From Pseudomonas alkylphenolica (GTDB lineage Bacteria; Pseudomonadota; Gammaproteobacteria; Pseudomonadales; Pseudomonadaceae), in contig NZ_QJRG01000034.1 of NCBI RefSeq assembly GCF_004025535.1, positions 248,001 to 312,000 of the forward strand: a DNA stretch of 64,000 nucleotides, given 5' to 3'. A program made the translations under genes and the position numbers. This document shows, piece after piece, positions 37,576-45,584 of this stretch. Positions within the stretch are counted from its first letter, which is position 1. Each line of letters begins with the position of its first letter. The notes under the pieces are model-generated. The model had not been told where the DNA came from, did no database searches, and saw only the letters and a program-made list of their open reading frames with translations.

Positions 37576-38646
37576 TCAGTAGCCGGCTTCAGCGTCAGCC
37601 AGATCGTCTTCAGGCTCGGCATTGACGGCTGCAGCTTTGCCTGCGGCGTCAACGGCACCCGCAGTCAGCAGCTTGTCGCGAATCTGCTTCTCGAGCGTGG
37701 CGGCAATTTCCGGGTTGTCCTGAAGGAACTTGGCCGAGTTGGCCTTGCCCTGACCGATCTTGCTGCCCTGGTAGCTGTACCAGGCACCGGATTTTTCCAG
37801 GAAGCCATGCAGCACACCGAGGTCGATGATCTCGCCGTTACGGTAGATACCCTTGCCGTAGAGAATCTGGAATTCAGCCTGACGGAAAGGCGGTGCCACC
37901 TTGTTCTTGACGATCTTGACGCGGGTTTCGCTGCCGACCACTTCGTCGCCTTCCTTCACCGCGCCGGTACGGCGGATGTCCAGACGGACCGACGCGTAGA
38001 ACTTCAGCGCGTTACCACCGGTGGTGGTTTCCGGGCTGCCAAACATCACACCGATCTTCATACGGATCTGGTTGATAAAGATCACCAGGCAGTTGGCGTT
38101 CTTGATGTTACCGGTGATTTTACGCAGCGCCTGGGACATCAGACGGGCTTGCAGGCCCACGTGCATGTCACCCATTTCGCCTTCGATTTCAGCCTTGGGT
38201 ACCAGTGCGGCCACGGAGTCGACGATGATCACGTCAACGGCGTTGGAGCGCACCAGCATGTCGGTGATTTCCAGTGCCTGTTCACCGGTGTCAGGCTGCG
38301 AGACCAGCAGGTCGTCGACGTTGACACCCAGCTTGCCGGCGTATTCCGGATCAAGCGCGTGTTCGGCGTCGACGAAGGCGCAGGTTGCACCCATTTTCTG
38401 AGCCTGGGCGATCACCGAGAGGGTCAGGGTAGTTTTACCGGACGACTCAGGGCCGTAGATCTCGACAATACGGCCTTTGGGCAGACCGCCAATGCCCAAG
38501 GCAATGTCCAGGCCCAGGGAACCGGTGGAAATGGCCGGAATCGCCTGACGCTCGTGGTCGCCCATGCGCATGACCGCGCCTTTACCGAATTGACGCTCGA
38601 TTTGCCCCAGGGCCGCAGCCAAGGCGCGCTTCTTGTTGTCGTCCAT
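37576..38646 (-). CDS. recA: Recombinase RecA
   Basis: DNA strand-exchange ATPase and coprotease for LexA-like proteins. The start gives 356 residues beginning [13 protein letters not shown]; the longer frame includes 14 unsupported codons. Walker [10 protein letters not shown] (about 66-74), the L2 loop [17 protein letters not shown] and the KAGAWYSY-like SGAWYSYQG segment are present, with an acidic C-terminal tail. A LexA-box-like element lies about 45 bp upstream. The repressor of the lysis cassette nearby has a S24 coprotease domain, so RecA is likely its trigger. Confidence 0.97.
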   Translation of the reverse strand: MDDNKKRALAAALGQIERQFGKGAVMRMGDHERQAIPAISTGSLGLDIALGIGGLPKGRIVEIYGPESSGKTTLTLSVIAQAQKMGATCAFVDAEHALDPEYAGKLGVNVDDLLVSQPDTGEQALEITDMLVRSNAVDVIIVDSVAALVPKAEIEGEMGDMHVGLQARLMSQALRKITGNIKNANCLVIFINQIRMKIGVMFGSPETTTGGNALKFYASVRLDIRRTGAVKEGDEVVGSETRVKIVKNKVAPPFRQAEFQILYGKGIYRNGEIIDLGVLHGFLEKSGAWYSYQGSKIGQGKANSAKFLQDNPEIAATLEKQIRDKLLTAGAVDAAGKAAAVNAEPEDDLADAEAGY

Positions 38647-38688
38647 TGAAGTCCTCACGTAATCGATAGGGCCTGACGGCCAGAACAC

Positions 38689-38704
38689 CTGTATAAGTAG
38701 CCAG
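38689..38704 (-). promoter_or_regulatory. Candidate LexA (SOS) box of recA
   Basis: CTGTATAAGTAGCCAG on the plus strand matches CTGT-N8-ACAG except for one base of the second half-site (CCAG). It lies 43 bp upstream of the recA ATG, an expected operator position. Confidence 0.65.
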
Positions 38705-38749
38705 TATTATTCCACAGGGTTTTGTTCCCGCCTACCCCCGATGTGCGAA

Positions 38750-39232
38750 TTACTCTGCGCCAAGCTGTAACAAGCCCTCTAGCGCGGCGATTACCGTTTG
38801 TCGGCGCACCTCGTCACGGTCGCCGTCGAAGTGCCGACGCTCGCTGTTGACGTGACCGCCGTCAGCCCAGGCCAGCCATACGGTGCCCACCGGCTTGGCC
38901 GGCGAACCGCCGTCGGGCCCCGCCACGCCACTGACCGCCACAGCAAAGCGTGCGCCGCTGGCAGCCTGGGCCCCGCGAACCATGGCTTCGACCACTTCCT
39001 GGCTGACCGCTCCAACCTGCGCGAACAACGTCTCGGGTACCGCCAACTGGCGGGTTTTCTGTTTATTGGAATAGGTCACATACCCGGCCTCGAACCAGGC
39101 CGAGCTGCCCGGAATTCGGGTAATGGCTTCGGCGATGCCACCGCCGGTGCAGGATTCGGCCGTGGTCACCTGAGCGTTGAAACGCCGCAGATGTTCCCCC
39201 AGGCGGGCAGAAAGCGCAGTGATCGGGTCCAT
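38750..39232 (-). CDS. pncC: Nicotinamide-nucleotide amidase PncC (CinA C-terminal family)
   Basis: Deamidates nicotinamide mononucleotide in pyridine-nucleotide salvage. The 160-residue protein is the stand-alone CinA C-terminal domain with TTAESCTGGGIAEAIT (catalytic Ser in ESCTGG), YSNKQK, and the GVAGPDGGSPAKPVGTVW loop. It is the left boundary of the mutS/cinA accessory site; the phage-type lysis genes begin 45 bp away. Confidence 0.93.
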   Translation of the reverse strand: MDPITALSARLGEHLRRFNAQVTTAESCTGGGIAEAITRIPGSSAWFEAGYVTYSNKQKTRQLAVPETLFAQVGAVSQEVVEAMVRGAQAASGARFAVAVSGVAGPDGGSPAKPVGTVWLAWADGGHVNSERRHFDGDRDEVRRQTVIAALEGLLQLGAE

Positions 39233-39276
39233 GACAAGCTCCTTGAAAGTCTGCCGCCTACCCTACACCAGCTGCT

Positions 39277-39771
39277 TCAACGCTGTAACGCCCGCACATA
39301 CGCCTGGCAGGCACGCAGGGCGATCAATCCCTGATCGCCCTCATCGGTGATGGCGATAACTCGTCGAGCATGCGCCGAGTCAAGTTCGGCGCGCGGGGCG
39401 CCATCATCCAGGTTGCCGCTGCCGGAGGTGGCAGGCATCCCGGAGCCGGGGGTGGCGGCAAGGAGGACTGACAACCGCAGATCAGCAGTAGCCAGCCGGT
39501 CACGCAAACGCACCTGAGCCTGCTGGGCATCGTGGAGCTCCTGGTAATGGGATTGATCGGTGGCCTGGATCTGTTGCTCCAGCACATGACGCTGCTGGCG
39601 TTGCTCAAGTAGTTCGCGGGAGGCAGCGTCGGCCTGTTGCAGGCGCTCCTGAGCGTAAAGCCGTGCTTGCTCTGCCAACTGCCGGCCGTAACGCCAGGCC
39701 TGAAGCTGCCAGATCGCCGCCGCAACCAACAGCATCAGGGTCACCAGCAGCACCACACACAACCGACTCAC
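39277..39771 (-). CDS. Rz-like inner-membrane spanin
   Basis: A 164-residue protein with one N-terminal membrane helix (about 4-23) and a long Gln/Glu/Arg-rich periplasmic coiled coil (about 30-95), ending in HARRVIAITDEGDQG...ACQAYVRAL, a pattern typical of phage Rz lysis proteins. Rz joins with the outer-membrane lipoprotein Rz1 to disrupt the outer membrane in the last step of lysis. The start is GTG overlapping the endolysin stop (GTGA). The partner Rz1 frame lies entirely inside it. No holin-like features. Confidence 0.85.
   Translation of the reverse strand: MSRLCVVLLVTLMLLVAAAIWQLQAWRYGRQLAEQARLYAQERLQQADAASRELLEQRQQRHVLEQQIQATDQSHYQELHDAQQAQVRLRDRLATADLRLSVLLAATPGSGMPATSGSGNLDDGAPRAELDSAHARRVIAITDEGDQGLIALRACQAYVRALQR
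39324..39530 (-). CDS. Rz1-like outer-membrane spanin, nested in Rz in another frame
   Basis: A 68-residue open frame wholly inside rz, in a different reading frame of the same strand, starting at ATG 39530 with AGGAG 8 bp upstream. It has a short hydrophobic signal (CVCVTGWLLLICGC) ending in a lipobox-like ICGC, followed by SSLPPPPAPG and further proline-rich sequence, exactly the plan of Rz1 o-spanins. The nested arrangement is the classical lambda-like Rz/Rz1 layout. Automated gene callers usually miss such genes. Confidence 0.78.
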   Translation of the reverse strand: MPSRLRCVCVTGWLLLICGCQSSLPPPPAPGCLPPPAAATWMMAPRAPNLTRRMLDELSPSPMRAIRD

Positions 39772-40319
39772 GACAACACCTCACGAGCCCTTGCCCAGAG
39801 TTTCAGTCGATCCTCCAGACCATTTAGCCCGCCATTGATGTGGCGGGTGATGCGGTTGAATTCACCGCGGTCGGCCAGTTGATTGAGCCCGCGCGAATGC
39901 CAGAACCAGGCTGCAGACTCGCTTGCCCATCGTGGCTGCTCCAGGAGTTGTGGCAGCGCCAGCAGACGCTCGTCGCCGAACAACGCCATGCTGCAGGCCT
40001 GGTAGTTATTGCGGCCGGTGACCTGAATCAGCCCACGCCCGCAATACAGCTGGCCGTCGCCATCAGGCTGCGGACTGTTACCCAGACGCAAGGCAAGGCT
40101 GCCGGTGTCATAGCGCGACAGGTAGCGGTCATTGCCCAACTCCTTCACATAGCGCAGTTGCCCCGATTCATGGCCAATCTGTGCCAGGAACGCCGTCATG
40201 CGTCGCGGCGAATCGATTTCCCAGCGCTGCATCGCAGCGTGCAGGGCAGGAACAAAAACGCCCGCTTGCTGGCGGGCGTTAGGGAAAATCATTAACAGCG
40301 TGTTTTCAGTTATTTCCAT
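39768..40319 (-). CDS. GH19-family endolysin (chitinase/lysozyme-like)
   Basis: A 183-residue muralytic enzyme of the glycoside hydrolase 19 type found in pyocin and phage lysis modules. Recognisable parts are FLAQIGHESGQLRYVKE (catalytic Glu in HESG), YCGRGLIQVTGRNNY and AAWFWHSRGLNQLAD, followed by ITRHINGG. The ATG at 40319 has GAGG upstream; the open frame runs 10 codons further from a TTG. It cleaves peptidoglycan once the holin opens the membrane. No signal peptide is seen, consistent with holin dependence. Confidence 0.9.
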   Translation of the reverse strand: MEITENTLLMIFPNARQQAGVFVPALHAAMQRWEIDSPRRMTAFLAQIGHESGQLRYVKELGNDRYLSRYDTGSLALRLGNSPQPDGDGQLYCGRGLIQVTGRNNYQACSMALFGDERLLALPQLLEQPRWASESAAWFWHSRGLNQLADRGEFNRITRHINGGLNGLEDRLKLWARAREVLS

Positions 40320-40384
40320 GTAAACCTCATCTTCATGCTCATTCAACAAGCAGTTACCCTCTTCGCGCCTGATGCTTTACCTGC

Positions 40385-40738
40385 TCAGTCCTTGTTGTCC
40401 TGACGGTGCAACTCCGGCGCCCGCACTTCAACTCCCAGGCGTCTTGCCGCCCAGCGTTCGTAAAGACTGATCGCCACATCAGCCCCAGCCATGGCCGTCA
40501 AACAGCCAAACGCACTGGCTGTCCAGATCGACATACCGCTGGCATACAGCAGCATCACCGTCGACACGCCGCAGACCATGCAGGCCCCCGAACGCAAAAG
40601 CAGGCGCCGAACAAGCGTCCATCCCTGGGCACCAGCCTTGTCCGCACGCCACATTTCTCCGCTAAGGCCGCCCAGCAAGGCCAGGAGCACCACCGGCCAG
40701 ATCGGCATTTCCAGTAACGTCAATTGCTCGCTTGTCAC
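40385..40738 (-). CDS. Holin of pyocin/phage type
   Basis: A 117-residue membrane protein with about three hydrophobic helices (about 11-27, 45-65, 70-90) beginning at a GTG (40738) with AAGGAG 8 bp upstream, and a charged C-terminal tail. It matches the holins found in Pseudomonas tailocin lysis modules. The open frame continues upstream without stop to 41023 but in unrelated sequence, so the GTG was chosen. It precedes the GH19 gene by 65 bp and is the first gene of the lysis transcript. Confidence 0.82.
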   Translation of the reverse strand: MTSEQLTLLEMPIWPVVLLALLGGLSGEMWRADKAGAQGWTLVRRLLLRSGACMVCGVSTVMLLYASGMSIWTASAFGCLTAMAGADVAISLYERWAARRLGVEVRAPELHRQDNKD

Positions 40739-41004
40739 TGTGCTGTCTCCTTGAGTCCTTCCGCGCGGCACCTTGCCCGCGGCGTATGTTTGAAAACCGA
40801 TTACCTGCCCCCTAGAAAGCCCGGCATGCTTGATGCCCGGGCCACTCCGCTTCAAATTGTTCCTCCGACCGCGGCCGCCTACCCGCCGGATAACTGCTTG
40901 TGGTGCTTTACGCTGCACACCCGGGCCAGTTGCCAACCCTCTGAACAGTTCAGGCCTGTTCATCGCTGCCTTTGTCGCCGCCGGCGTCGACCGGCTTGAG
41001 ACGA
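40739..41004 (-). other. Leader of the lysis operon
   Basis: About 260 nt between the predicted start site and the holin GTG. The holin frame remains open through it, with ATG candidates at 40963 and 41023, but the encoded sequence is basic and lacks family resemblance, so it is probably an untranslated leader. No convincing terminator or hairpin was noted in it. Confidence 0.45.
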
Positions 41005-41033
41005 AGATTATGCACTGATGCATACATGGTCAA
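41005..41033 (-). promoter_or_regulatory. Lysis-operon promoter with embedded operator O1
   Basis: On the minus strand TTGACC (41028-41033), a 17-bp spacer and TAATCT (41005-41010) form a near-consensus sigma-70 promoter facing the holin. The spacer and -10 are filled by the perfect dyad TATGCA-N4-TGCATA (41009-41024), so repressor binding would block polymerase directly. Confidence 0.72.
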
Positions 41034-41063
41034 TGCATTTATGGAAATAATTATGCATATGAA

Positions 41064-41079
41064 AATGCACATGTGCATA
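41064..41079. promoter_or_regulatory. Operator-like dyad O2
   Basis: AATGCA-CATG-TGCATA repeats the O1 pattern (TGCA-N4-TGCA) 55 bp away. Two more ATGCAT half-site pairs occur in between (41033-41038 and 41053-41058). It is likely part of a cooperative operator for the adjacent repressor. Confidence 0.6.
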
Positions 41080-41122
41080 TAAGCCTTGCGTCATAGAGCT
41101 TGAAGTACTTTCAGCAGGCGAA

Positions 41123-41148
41123 AAAAAACCCGCCGAAGCGGGTTTTTT
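41123..41148 (-). terminator. Terminator of the repressor gene
   Basis: AAAAAACCCGC (41123-41133) and GCGGGTTTTTT (41138-41148) enclose a CGAA loop; on the minus strand the hairpin is followed by T. It sits just after the repressor stop codon and separates it from the lysis promoter. Confidence 0.9.
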
Positions 41149-41167
41149 CTGACTATCCGGGTGGAGG

Positions 41168-41911
41168 TCAACGGGCGTACATGCCCCACCAGAACACATG
41201 ACCAAGGATACTGATCTGCTCTTCCTGCATCTGCTGGAAGCTGTAGTCTTCATCCGGATGCTCATCGCGGTTGAAGCTGCGCAGACGGATACCGGTAGGC
41301 AGGCGGTAGAGCTGCTTCACCCGCAACTGGCCATTGTGGTTGATGGCATAGAGGTCGCCGTCAACGATATCGCCAATAGCGTTCTTGCCGGAGTTGACCC
41401 CGACCGTCGCGCCATCACGCAGCACCGGCAACATGCTGTTGCCGCGTACCGTGACACACTTGGCCTGGTCGAACTGCACACCGTTGTGCCGCAGGCTGCG
41501 CTTGCCGAAACGCAGGCTGGCCTTCTCGCTTTCCTCGATGACGAATCGTCCTGACCCTGCTGCCAACTCGACCTCGCGAAGAAACGGAATGGACACTTCG
41601 TCGTCATCGACGGGGGTGTCGTCATCCCACAAGCTGATGTCACGTAATTCGGCATGGCTGCGCCCGGGCGCAGCTTCGCGGCTTTCGCCCAGGTCGACGC
41701 GCCCCCGCAGCTGATCGGTGCTCACACCGAAATATTCAGCGATCTTCGACACATGCTTGTCGGAAGGGTCGACGATTTTCTCGCTGAGGATGCGCGACAG
41801 GGTGGATTGCGGCACGCCGGTACGCCGGTGCAGCTCCGTGGGGGAGATACCGTGGCGGTCGAGCAATGCTCTCAAGACAGATGCTACGTTGCGTTTTTGC
41901 ATAAATTGCAT
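41168..41911 (-). CDS. LexA/CI-like repressor with S24 protease domain
   Basis: A 247-residue phage-type repressor. The N-terminal XRE helix-turn-helix (LLDRHGISPTELHRRTGVPQSTLSRILS) is followed by an acidic linker and a C-terminal S24 domain with the Ser of VRGNSMLPVL and the Lys of LRVKQLY, and an AAGSG stretch that fits an Ala-Gly self-cleavage site. Such proteins are inactivated by RecA filaments after DNA damage, as PrtR is for pyocins. It is on the lysis-gene strand, separated from them by its own terminator. The ATG at 41911 was chosen (a second one is at 41902). Dyads with TGCA half-sites flank it on both sides. Confidence 0.9.
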   Translation of the reverse strand: MQFMQKRNVASVLRALLDRHGISPTELHRRTGVPQSTLSRILSEKIVDPSDKHVSKIAEYFGVSTDQLRGRVDLGESREAAPGRSHAELRDISLWDDDTPVDDDEVSIPFLREVELAAGSGRFVIEESEKASLRFGKRSLRHNGVQFDQAKCVTVRGNSMLPVLRDGATVGVNSGKNAIGDIVDGDLYAINHNGQLRVKQLYRLPTGIRLRSFNRDEHPDEDYSFQQMQEEQISILGHVFWWGMYAR

Positions 41912-41946
41912 AGTGCTACCGGTTTTTGCAGAACGCAACAGCCTAT

Positions 41947-41962
41947 ATGCACGAAAATGCAT
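41947..41962. promoter_or_regulatory. Operator-like dyad O3 upstream of the repressor
   Basis: ATGCA-N6-TGCAT lies about 40 bp upstream of the repressor start. It shares half-sites with O1/O2, with 6 instead of 4 central bases, and may mediate autoregulation. Confidence 0.5.
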
Positions 41963-42070
41963 GGATAAATGGTTGCGACCAGGCGGTTCACCTCGGCATC
42001 GCGGTCAAAATCCCTGTACCATTGCGCGCTTGCCTTTGGTCTAAACGACACTGCGAGCCAAGTTTCTGTA

Positions 42071-44638
42071 ATGAGCGATCTTTCCGCACACACCCCGATG
42101 ATGCAGCAGTACTGGAAGCTGAAAAACCAGCACCCGGACCAGCTGATGTTCTACCGCATGGGCGACTTCTACGAGATCTTCTATGAAGATGCGAAGAAAG
42201 CCGCAAAACTGCTGGATATCACCCTGACCGCCCGCGGGCAGTCGGCTGGCCAGTCGATTCCCATGTGCGGTATCCCCTTCCACGCGGCCGAAGGTTACCT
42301 GGCCAAGCTGGTGAAGCTGGGCGAGTCGGTGGTGATCTGCGAGCAGATCGGCGACCCGGCTACCAGCAAGGGACCTGTGGAACGCCAGGTGGTGCGTATC
42401 ATTACCCCCGGCACCGTCAGCGACGAGGCCTTGCTCGACGAGCGCCGCGACAACCTGATCGCCGCCGTCCTGGGTGACGAGCGCCTGTTCGGCCTGGCCG
42501 TGCTGGATATCACCAGCGGCAACTTCACCGTACTGGAGATCAAAGGCTGGGAAAACCTGCTGGCTGAACTCGAACGCATCAACCCGGTGGAGTTGCTGAT
42601 CCCGGATGACTGGCCACAAGGCTTGCCTGCAGAGAAGCGCCGCGGCGCCCGTCGTCGCGCGCCTTGGGACTTCGATCGCGACTCGGCACGCAAGAGCCTG
42701 TGCCAGCAATTCGCAACCCAGGACCTCAAAGGCTTCGGTTGCGAGAAGCTGACCCTGGCCATCGGCGCCGCCGGCTGCCTGCTGGGCTATGCCAAGGAAA
42801 CCCAGCGCACTGCCCTGCCGCACCTGCGCAGCCTCAAGCACGAGCGCCTGGACGATACCGTGGTGCTCGACGGCGCCAGCCGTCGCAACCTCGAACTCGA
42901 CGTGAACCTGGCTGGTGGGCGCGACAACACCCTGCAATCGGTTATCGATCGTTGCCAGACCGCCATGGGCAGCCGTTTGCTGACCCGCTGGCTGAACCGT
43001 CCGCTGCGCGACCTGAAAGTACTGCAGGCGCGACAGGGCTCCATCCGCTGCCTGCTCGACGGCTACCGTTTCGAAAAGCTGCAGCCGCAACTAAAGGAAA
43101 TCGGCGACCTCGAACGGATCCTTGCCCGTATCGGCCTGCGCAACGCCCGTCCACGGGACCTGGCGCGCTTGCGCGATGCCCTCGGCGCCCTGCCTGAACT
43201 GCAAAACGCCATGGCGGAGCTTGAAGCGCCGCACCTGGCACGCCTGGCGGCCATCACCGGTACTTACCCGGAACTGGCCGACCTGCTGGAAAAAGCCATC
43301 ATCGACAACCCGCCCGCGGTCATCCGCGACGGCGGCGTGCTGAAAACCGGCTACGACAGCGAACTGGACGAGTTGCTGTCCATGAGCGAGAACGCCGGTC
43401 AGTTCCTGATTGACCTGGAAGCGCGGGAAAAAGCGCGTACGGGCCTGGCCAACCTCAAGGTCGGCTACAACCGTGTGCATGGCTATTTCATCGAACTGCC
43501 CAGCAAGCAGGCCGAACAGGCGCCTGCCGACTACATCCGCCGGCAGACGCTCAAGGGAGCCGAACGTTTCATCACTCCCGAGCTGAAGGTCTTCGAAGAC
43601 AAGGCACTGTCGGCCAAGAGCCGCGCCCTTGCTCGTGAGAAGATGCTCTACGACGCGCTGCTGGAAACCCTGATCGGTCATTTGGCGCCTCTGCAAGACA
43701 CCTCCGCAGCCCTGGCTGAACTGGACGTGCTGAGCAACCTCGCCGAACGCGCGTTGAACCTGGACCTGAACTGCCCGTCCTTCGTCGACGAGCCGTGCAT
43801 GCGTATCACCCAGGGTCGCCATCCGGTTGTAGAGCAGGTACTGACCACGCCGTTCGTGGCCAACGACCTGGCGCTGGACGATAACACCCGCATGCTGGTG
43901 ATCACCGGACCGAACATGGGTGGTAAATCCACCTACATGCGTCAGACCGCCCTGATCGTACTGATGGCGCACATCGGCAGCTTCGTACCGGCCGCCAGCT
44001 GCGAGCTGTCGCTGGTCGACCGGATCTTTACCCGGATCGGCTCCAGTGACGACCTGGCCGGCGGACGCTCGACCTTCATGGTCGAGATGAGCGAAACCGC
44101 CAACATCCTGCACAACGCCACCGATCGCAGCCTGGTGCTGATGGACGAAGTGGGCCGCGGCACCAGCACCTTCGACGGGCTGTCCCTGGCCTGGGCCGCA
44201 GCAGAGCGCCTGGCGCAACTGCGTGCCTATACCCTGTTTGCCACGCATTACTTCGAACTGACGGTATTGCCGGAAAGCGAGCCGCTGGTTGCCAACGTGC
44301 ACCTGAACGCTACCGAGCACAATGAGCGTATCGTGTTCCTCCACCACGTATTGCCGGGGCCTGCCAGCCAGAGCTACGGCCTGGCCGTGGCGCAGTTGGC
44401 GGGGGTCCCGACACCGGTGATCCAGCGCGCACGGGAGCACCTGGGCCGCCTGGAAACCGCCAGCCTGCCGCAGGAAATGCCTGTCGTAGCCAAAGGTGCA
44501 GCTGATGTTCCGCACCAGAGCGACCTGTTTGCCAGCCTGCCTCACCCGGCCATCGAGAAGCTCGGGAGGCTCGACCTGGACAACATGACGCCACGCCAAG
44601 CTATCGAAATGCTCTATACACTGAAGACTCTGTTATAA
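42071..44638 (+). CDS. mutS: DNA mismatch repair protein MutS
   Basis: Mismatch-recognition ATPase. The ATG at 42071 gives 855 residues starting [18 protein letters not shown]; the open frame adds 34 unsupported codons upstream. The mismatch-contact motif [11 protein letters not shown] (about residues 32-42) in domain I, Walker [10 protein letters not shown] (about 613-621), Walker [15 protein letters not shown] and the ABC-type HYFEL region are all present. The C-terminal tail holds the MutS tetramerisation segment. It is the right boundary of the mutS/cinA accessory site. Confidence 0.97.
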   Translation: MSDLSAHTPMMQQYWKLKNQHPDQLMFYRMGDFYEIFYEDAKKAAKLLDITLTARGQSAGQSIPMCGIPFHAAEGYLAKLVKLGESVVICEQIGDPATSKGPVERQVVRIITPGTVSDEALLDERRDNLIAAVLGDERLFGLAVLDITSGNFTVLEIKGWENLLAELERINPVELLIPDDWPQGLPAEKRRGARRRAPWDFDRDSARKSLCQQFATQDLKGFGCEKLTLAIGAAGCLLGYAKETQRTALPHLRSLKHERLDDTVVLDGASRRNLELDVNLAGGRDNTLQSVIDRCQTAMGSRLLTRWLNRPLRDLKVLQARQGSIRCLLDGYRFEKLQPQLKEIGDLERILARIGLRNARPRDLARLRDALGALPELQNAMAELEAPHLARLAAITGTYPELADLLEKAIIDNPPAVIRDGGVLKTGYDSELDELLSMSENAGQFLIDLEAREKARTGLANLKVGYNRVHGYFIELPSKQAEQAPADYIRRQTLKGAERFITPELKVFEDKALSAKSRALAREKMLYDALLETLIGHLAPLQDTSAALAELDVLSNLAERALNLDLNCPSFVDEPCMRITQGRHPVVEQVLTTPFVANDLALDDNTRMLVITGPNMGGKSTYMRQTALIVLMAHIGSFVPAASCELSLVDRIFTRIGSSDDLAGGRSTFMVEMSETANILHNATDRSLVLMDEVGRGTSTFDGLSLAWAAAERLAQLRAYTLFATHYFELTVLPESEPLVANVHLNATEHNERIVFLHHVLPGPASQSYGLAVAQLAGVPTPVIQRAREHLGRLETASLPQEMPVVAKGAADVPHQSDLFASLPHPAIEKLGRLDLDNMTPRQAIEMLYTLKTLL

Positions 44639-44682
44639 CGCGAGCCCGCACAAGCTGATAGAATCCCGCGCGGTTTGGCGAT

Positions 44683-44746
44683 GCTGCAGGTTACTAGCCT
44701 GGCCTGCAGCCCAACGACCAAGCCGAGCGACCCTGTCTGGAAGGGT
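44683..44746 (+). promoter_or_regulatory. Hairpins in the fdxA leader
   Basis: GCTGCAGG (44683-44690) pairs with CCTGCAGC (44703-44710), and ACCCT (44730-44734) with AGGGT (44742-44746). A TAGAAT -10-like box lies at 44659-44664. They suggest a structured leader of about 110 nt before fdxA; function unknown. Confidence 0.4.
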
Positions 44747-44778
44747 ATCGCTGCCGTCGCCTGAGGAGAGAATTAGAA

Positions 44779-45102
44779 ATGACCTTCGTCGTCACCGACA
44801 ACTGCATCAAGTGCAAGTACACCGACTGCGTAGAAGTCTGTCCGGTGGACTGCTTCTACGAAGGCCCGAACTTCCTGGTCATTCACCCGGATGAGTGCAT
44901 CGATTGTGCACTGTGCGAGCCTGAATGCCCCGCCCAAGCCATTTTCTCGGAAGATGAAATCCCGGCTGGCATGGAGAACTTCATCGAGCTCAACGCCGAG
45001 CTTGCCGAGGTCTGGCCAAACATCACCGAGCGTAAGGATGCCCTGCCAGACGCTGAAGAGTGGGATGGCAAGCCAGGCAAGATCGCCGATCTGGAGCGTT
45101 AA
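44779..45102 (+). CDS. fdxA: 7Fe ferredoxin FdxA
   Basis: A 107-residue seven-iron ferredoxin with one 3Fe-4S and one 4Fe-4S cluster. The N-terminal half carries [18 protein letters not shown] and [12 protein letters not shown], with the cysteine spacing of the Azotobacter FdI type, followed by the family-specific C-terminal part. GAGGAGAGAATTAGAA precedes the ATG. It is a known neighbour of rpoS/rsmZ in Pseudomonas. It ends at a terminator and is tail to tail with rsmZ. Confidence 0.95.
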   Translation: MTFVVTDNCIKCKYTDCVEVCPVDCFYEGPNFLVIHPDECIDCALCEPECPAQAIFSEDEIPAGMENFIELNAELAEVWPNITERKDALPDAEEWDGKPGKIADLER

Positions 45103-45116
45103 GCGCTCACGGATTA

Positions 45117-45143
45117 AAAAAAGGCCCTTCAAGGGCCTTTTTT
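45117..45143 (+). terminator. Terminator of fdxA
   Basis: AAAAAAGGCCCTT and AAGGGCCTTTTTT pair around a single central base (effectively GGCCC-TTCAA-GGGCC), with a T-run. The rsmZ terminator from the other side lies 25 bp further on. Confidence 0.9.
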
Positions 45144-45159
45144 CATATTTGCTGTGGGC

Positions 45160-45290
45160 AAAAAAAAGGGGCGGTATGACCCGCCCACATTTTTTCCGTA
45201 GTCCCTTTATTCCCTGTCATCGTCCTGATGAATCGCGTCCTGCGATGTCCTTGACCTTCATCCTTGAAAGCCTGTGTCAGTCCGTAGACA
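45160..45290 (-). ncRNA. rsmZ: Small regulatory RNA RsmZ
   Basis: An about 131-nt minus-strand RNA that sequesters the translational repressors RsmA/RsmE. The transcript contains eight GGA motifs (at plus-strand positions 45281-83, 45261-63, 45248-50, 45238-40, 45223-25, 45211-13, 45202-04, 45195-97), opens with TGTCTACGGACTGACACAG, a close match to the RsmZ 5' end of P. fluorescens, and ends in the terminator GGGCGG-N6-CCGCCC followed by T. The location between fdxA and rpoS is the canonical one. No protein frame is present. It has its own promoter and a GacA site. Confidence 0.95.
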
Positions 45291-45298
45291 CAGTTCAG

Positions 45299-45326
45299 AT
45301 ACTAGCGCCTGCGATATTTCCAGCAA
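45299..45326 (-). promoter_or_regulatory. rsmZ promoter
   Basis: On the minus strand TTGCTG (45321-45326), a 16-bp spacer and TAGTAT (45299-45304) lie 8 nt before the predicted transcript start at 45290. The -10 is clear; the -35 is weak, as expected for an activator-dependent promoter. Confidence 0.75.
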
Positions 45327-45463
45327 CTGGTCAAAGCTCTCAAAAAGCTGCAGAAGCATTATCAATACAAATATAAAACATATGTTTATCAATAAGTTAT
45401 GAAGAAGCACACAGTAAAATCGACTTCGGTTTACTGTGGCTTACAGCGATGACTTACATCACA

Positions 45464-45481
45464 GGTAAGCAAAGGCTTACA
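45464..45481 (-). promoter_or_regulatory. GacA-binding upstream activating sequence
   Basis: GGTAAG-N6-CTTACA matches the TGTAAG-N6-CTTACA GacA box at 11 of 12 positions. It is centred about 183 bp upstream of the rsmZ start, the same distance as in fluorescent pseudomonads. Confidence 0.9.
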
Positions 45482-45584
45482 CAGAAAATAACCAGGAGAA
45501 CAACAACCGGCCTTGCCGAGTAAAACCGGATGTTTATTAAGCAATGGCACGAAACATCGCACCCGGTATTTTTCGCTTACACAC

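Noticed and set aside
39277..42070. Integrated prophage or tailocin with tail genes
   Set aside because: Only repressor and lysis genes fit in the interval; no tail, baseplate, integrase or attachment repeats were seen.
43091..44599. 502-codon open frame opposite mutS
   Set aside because: Shadow of a conserved gene with no independent signals.
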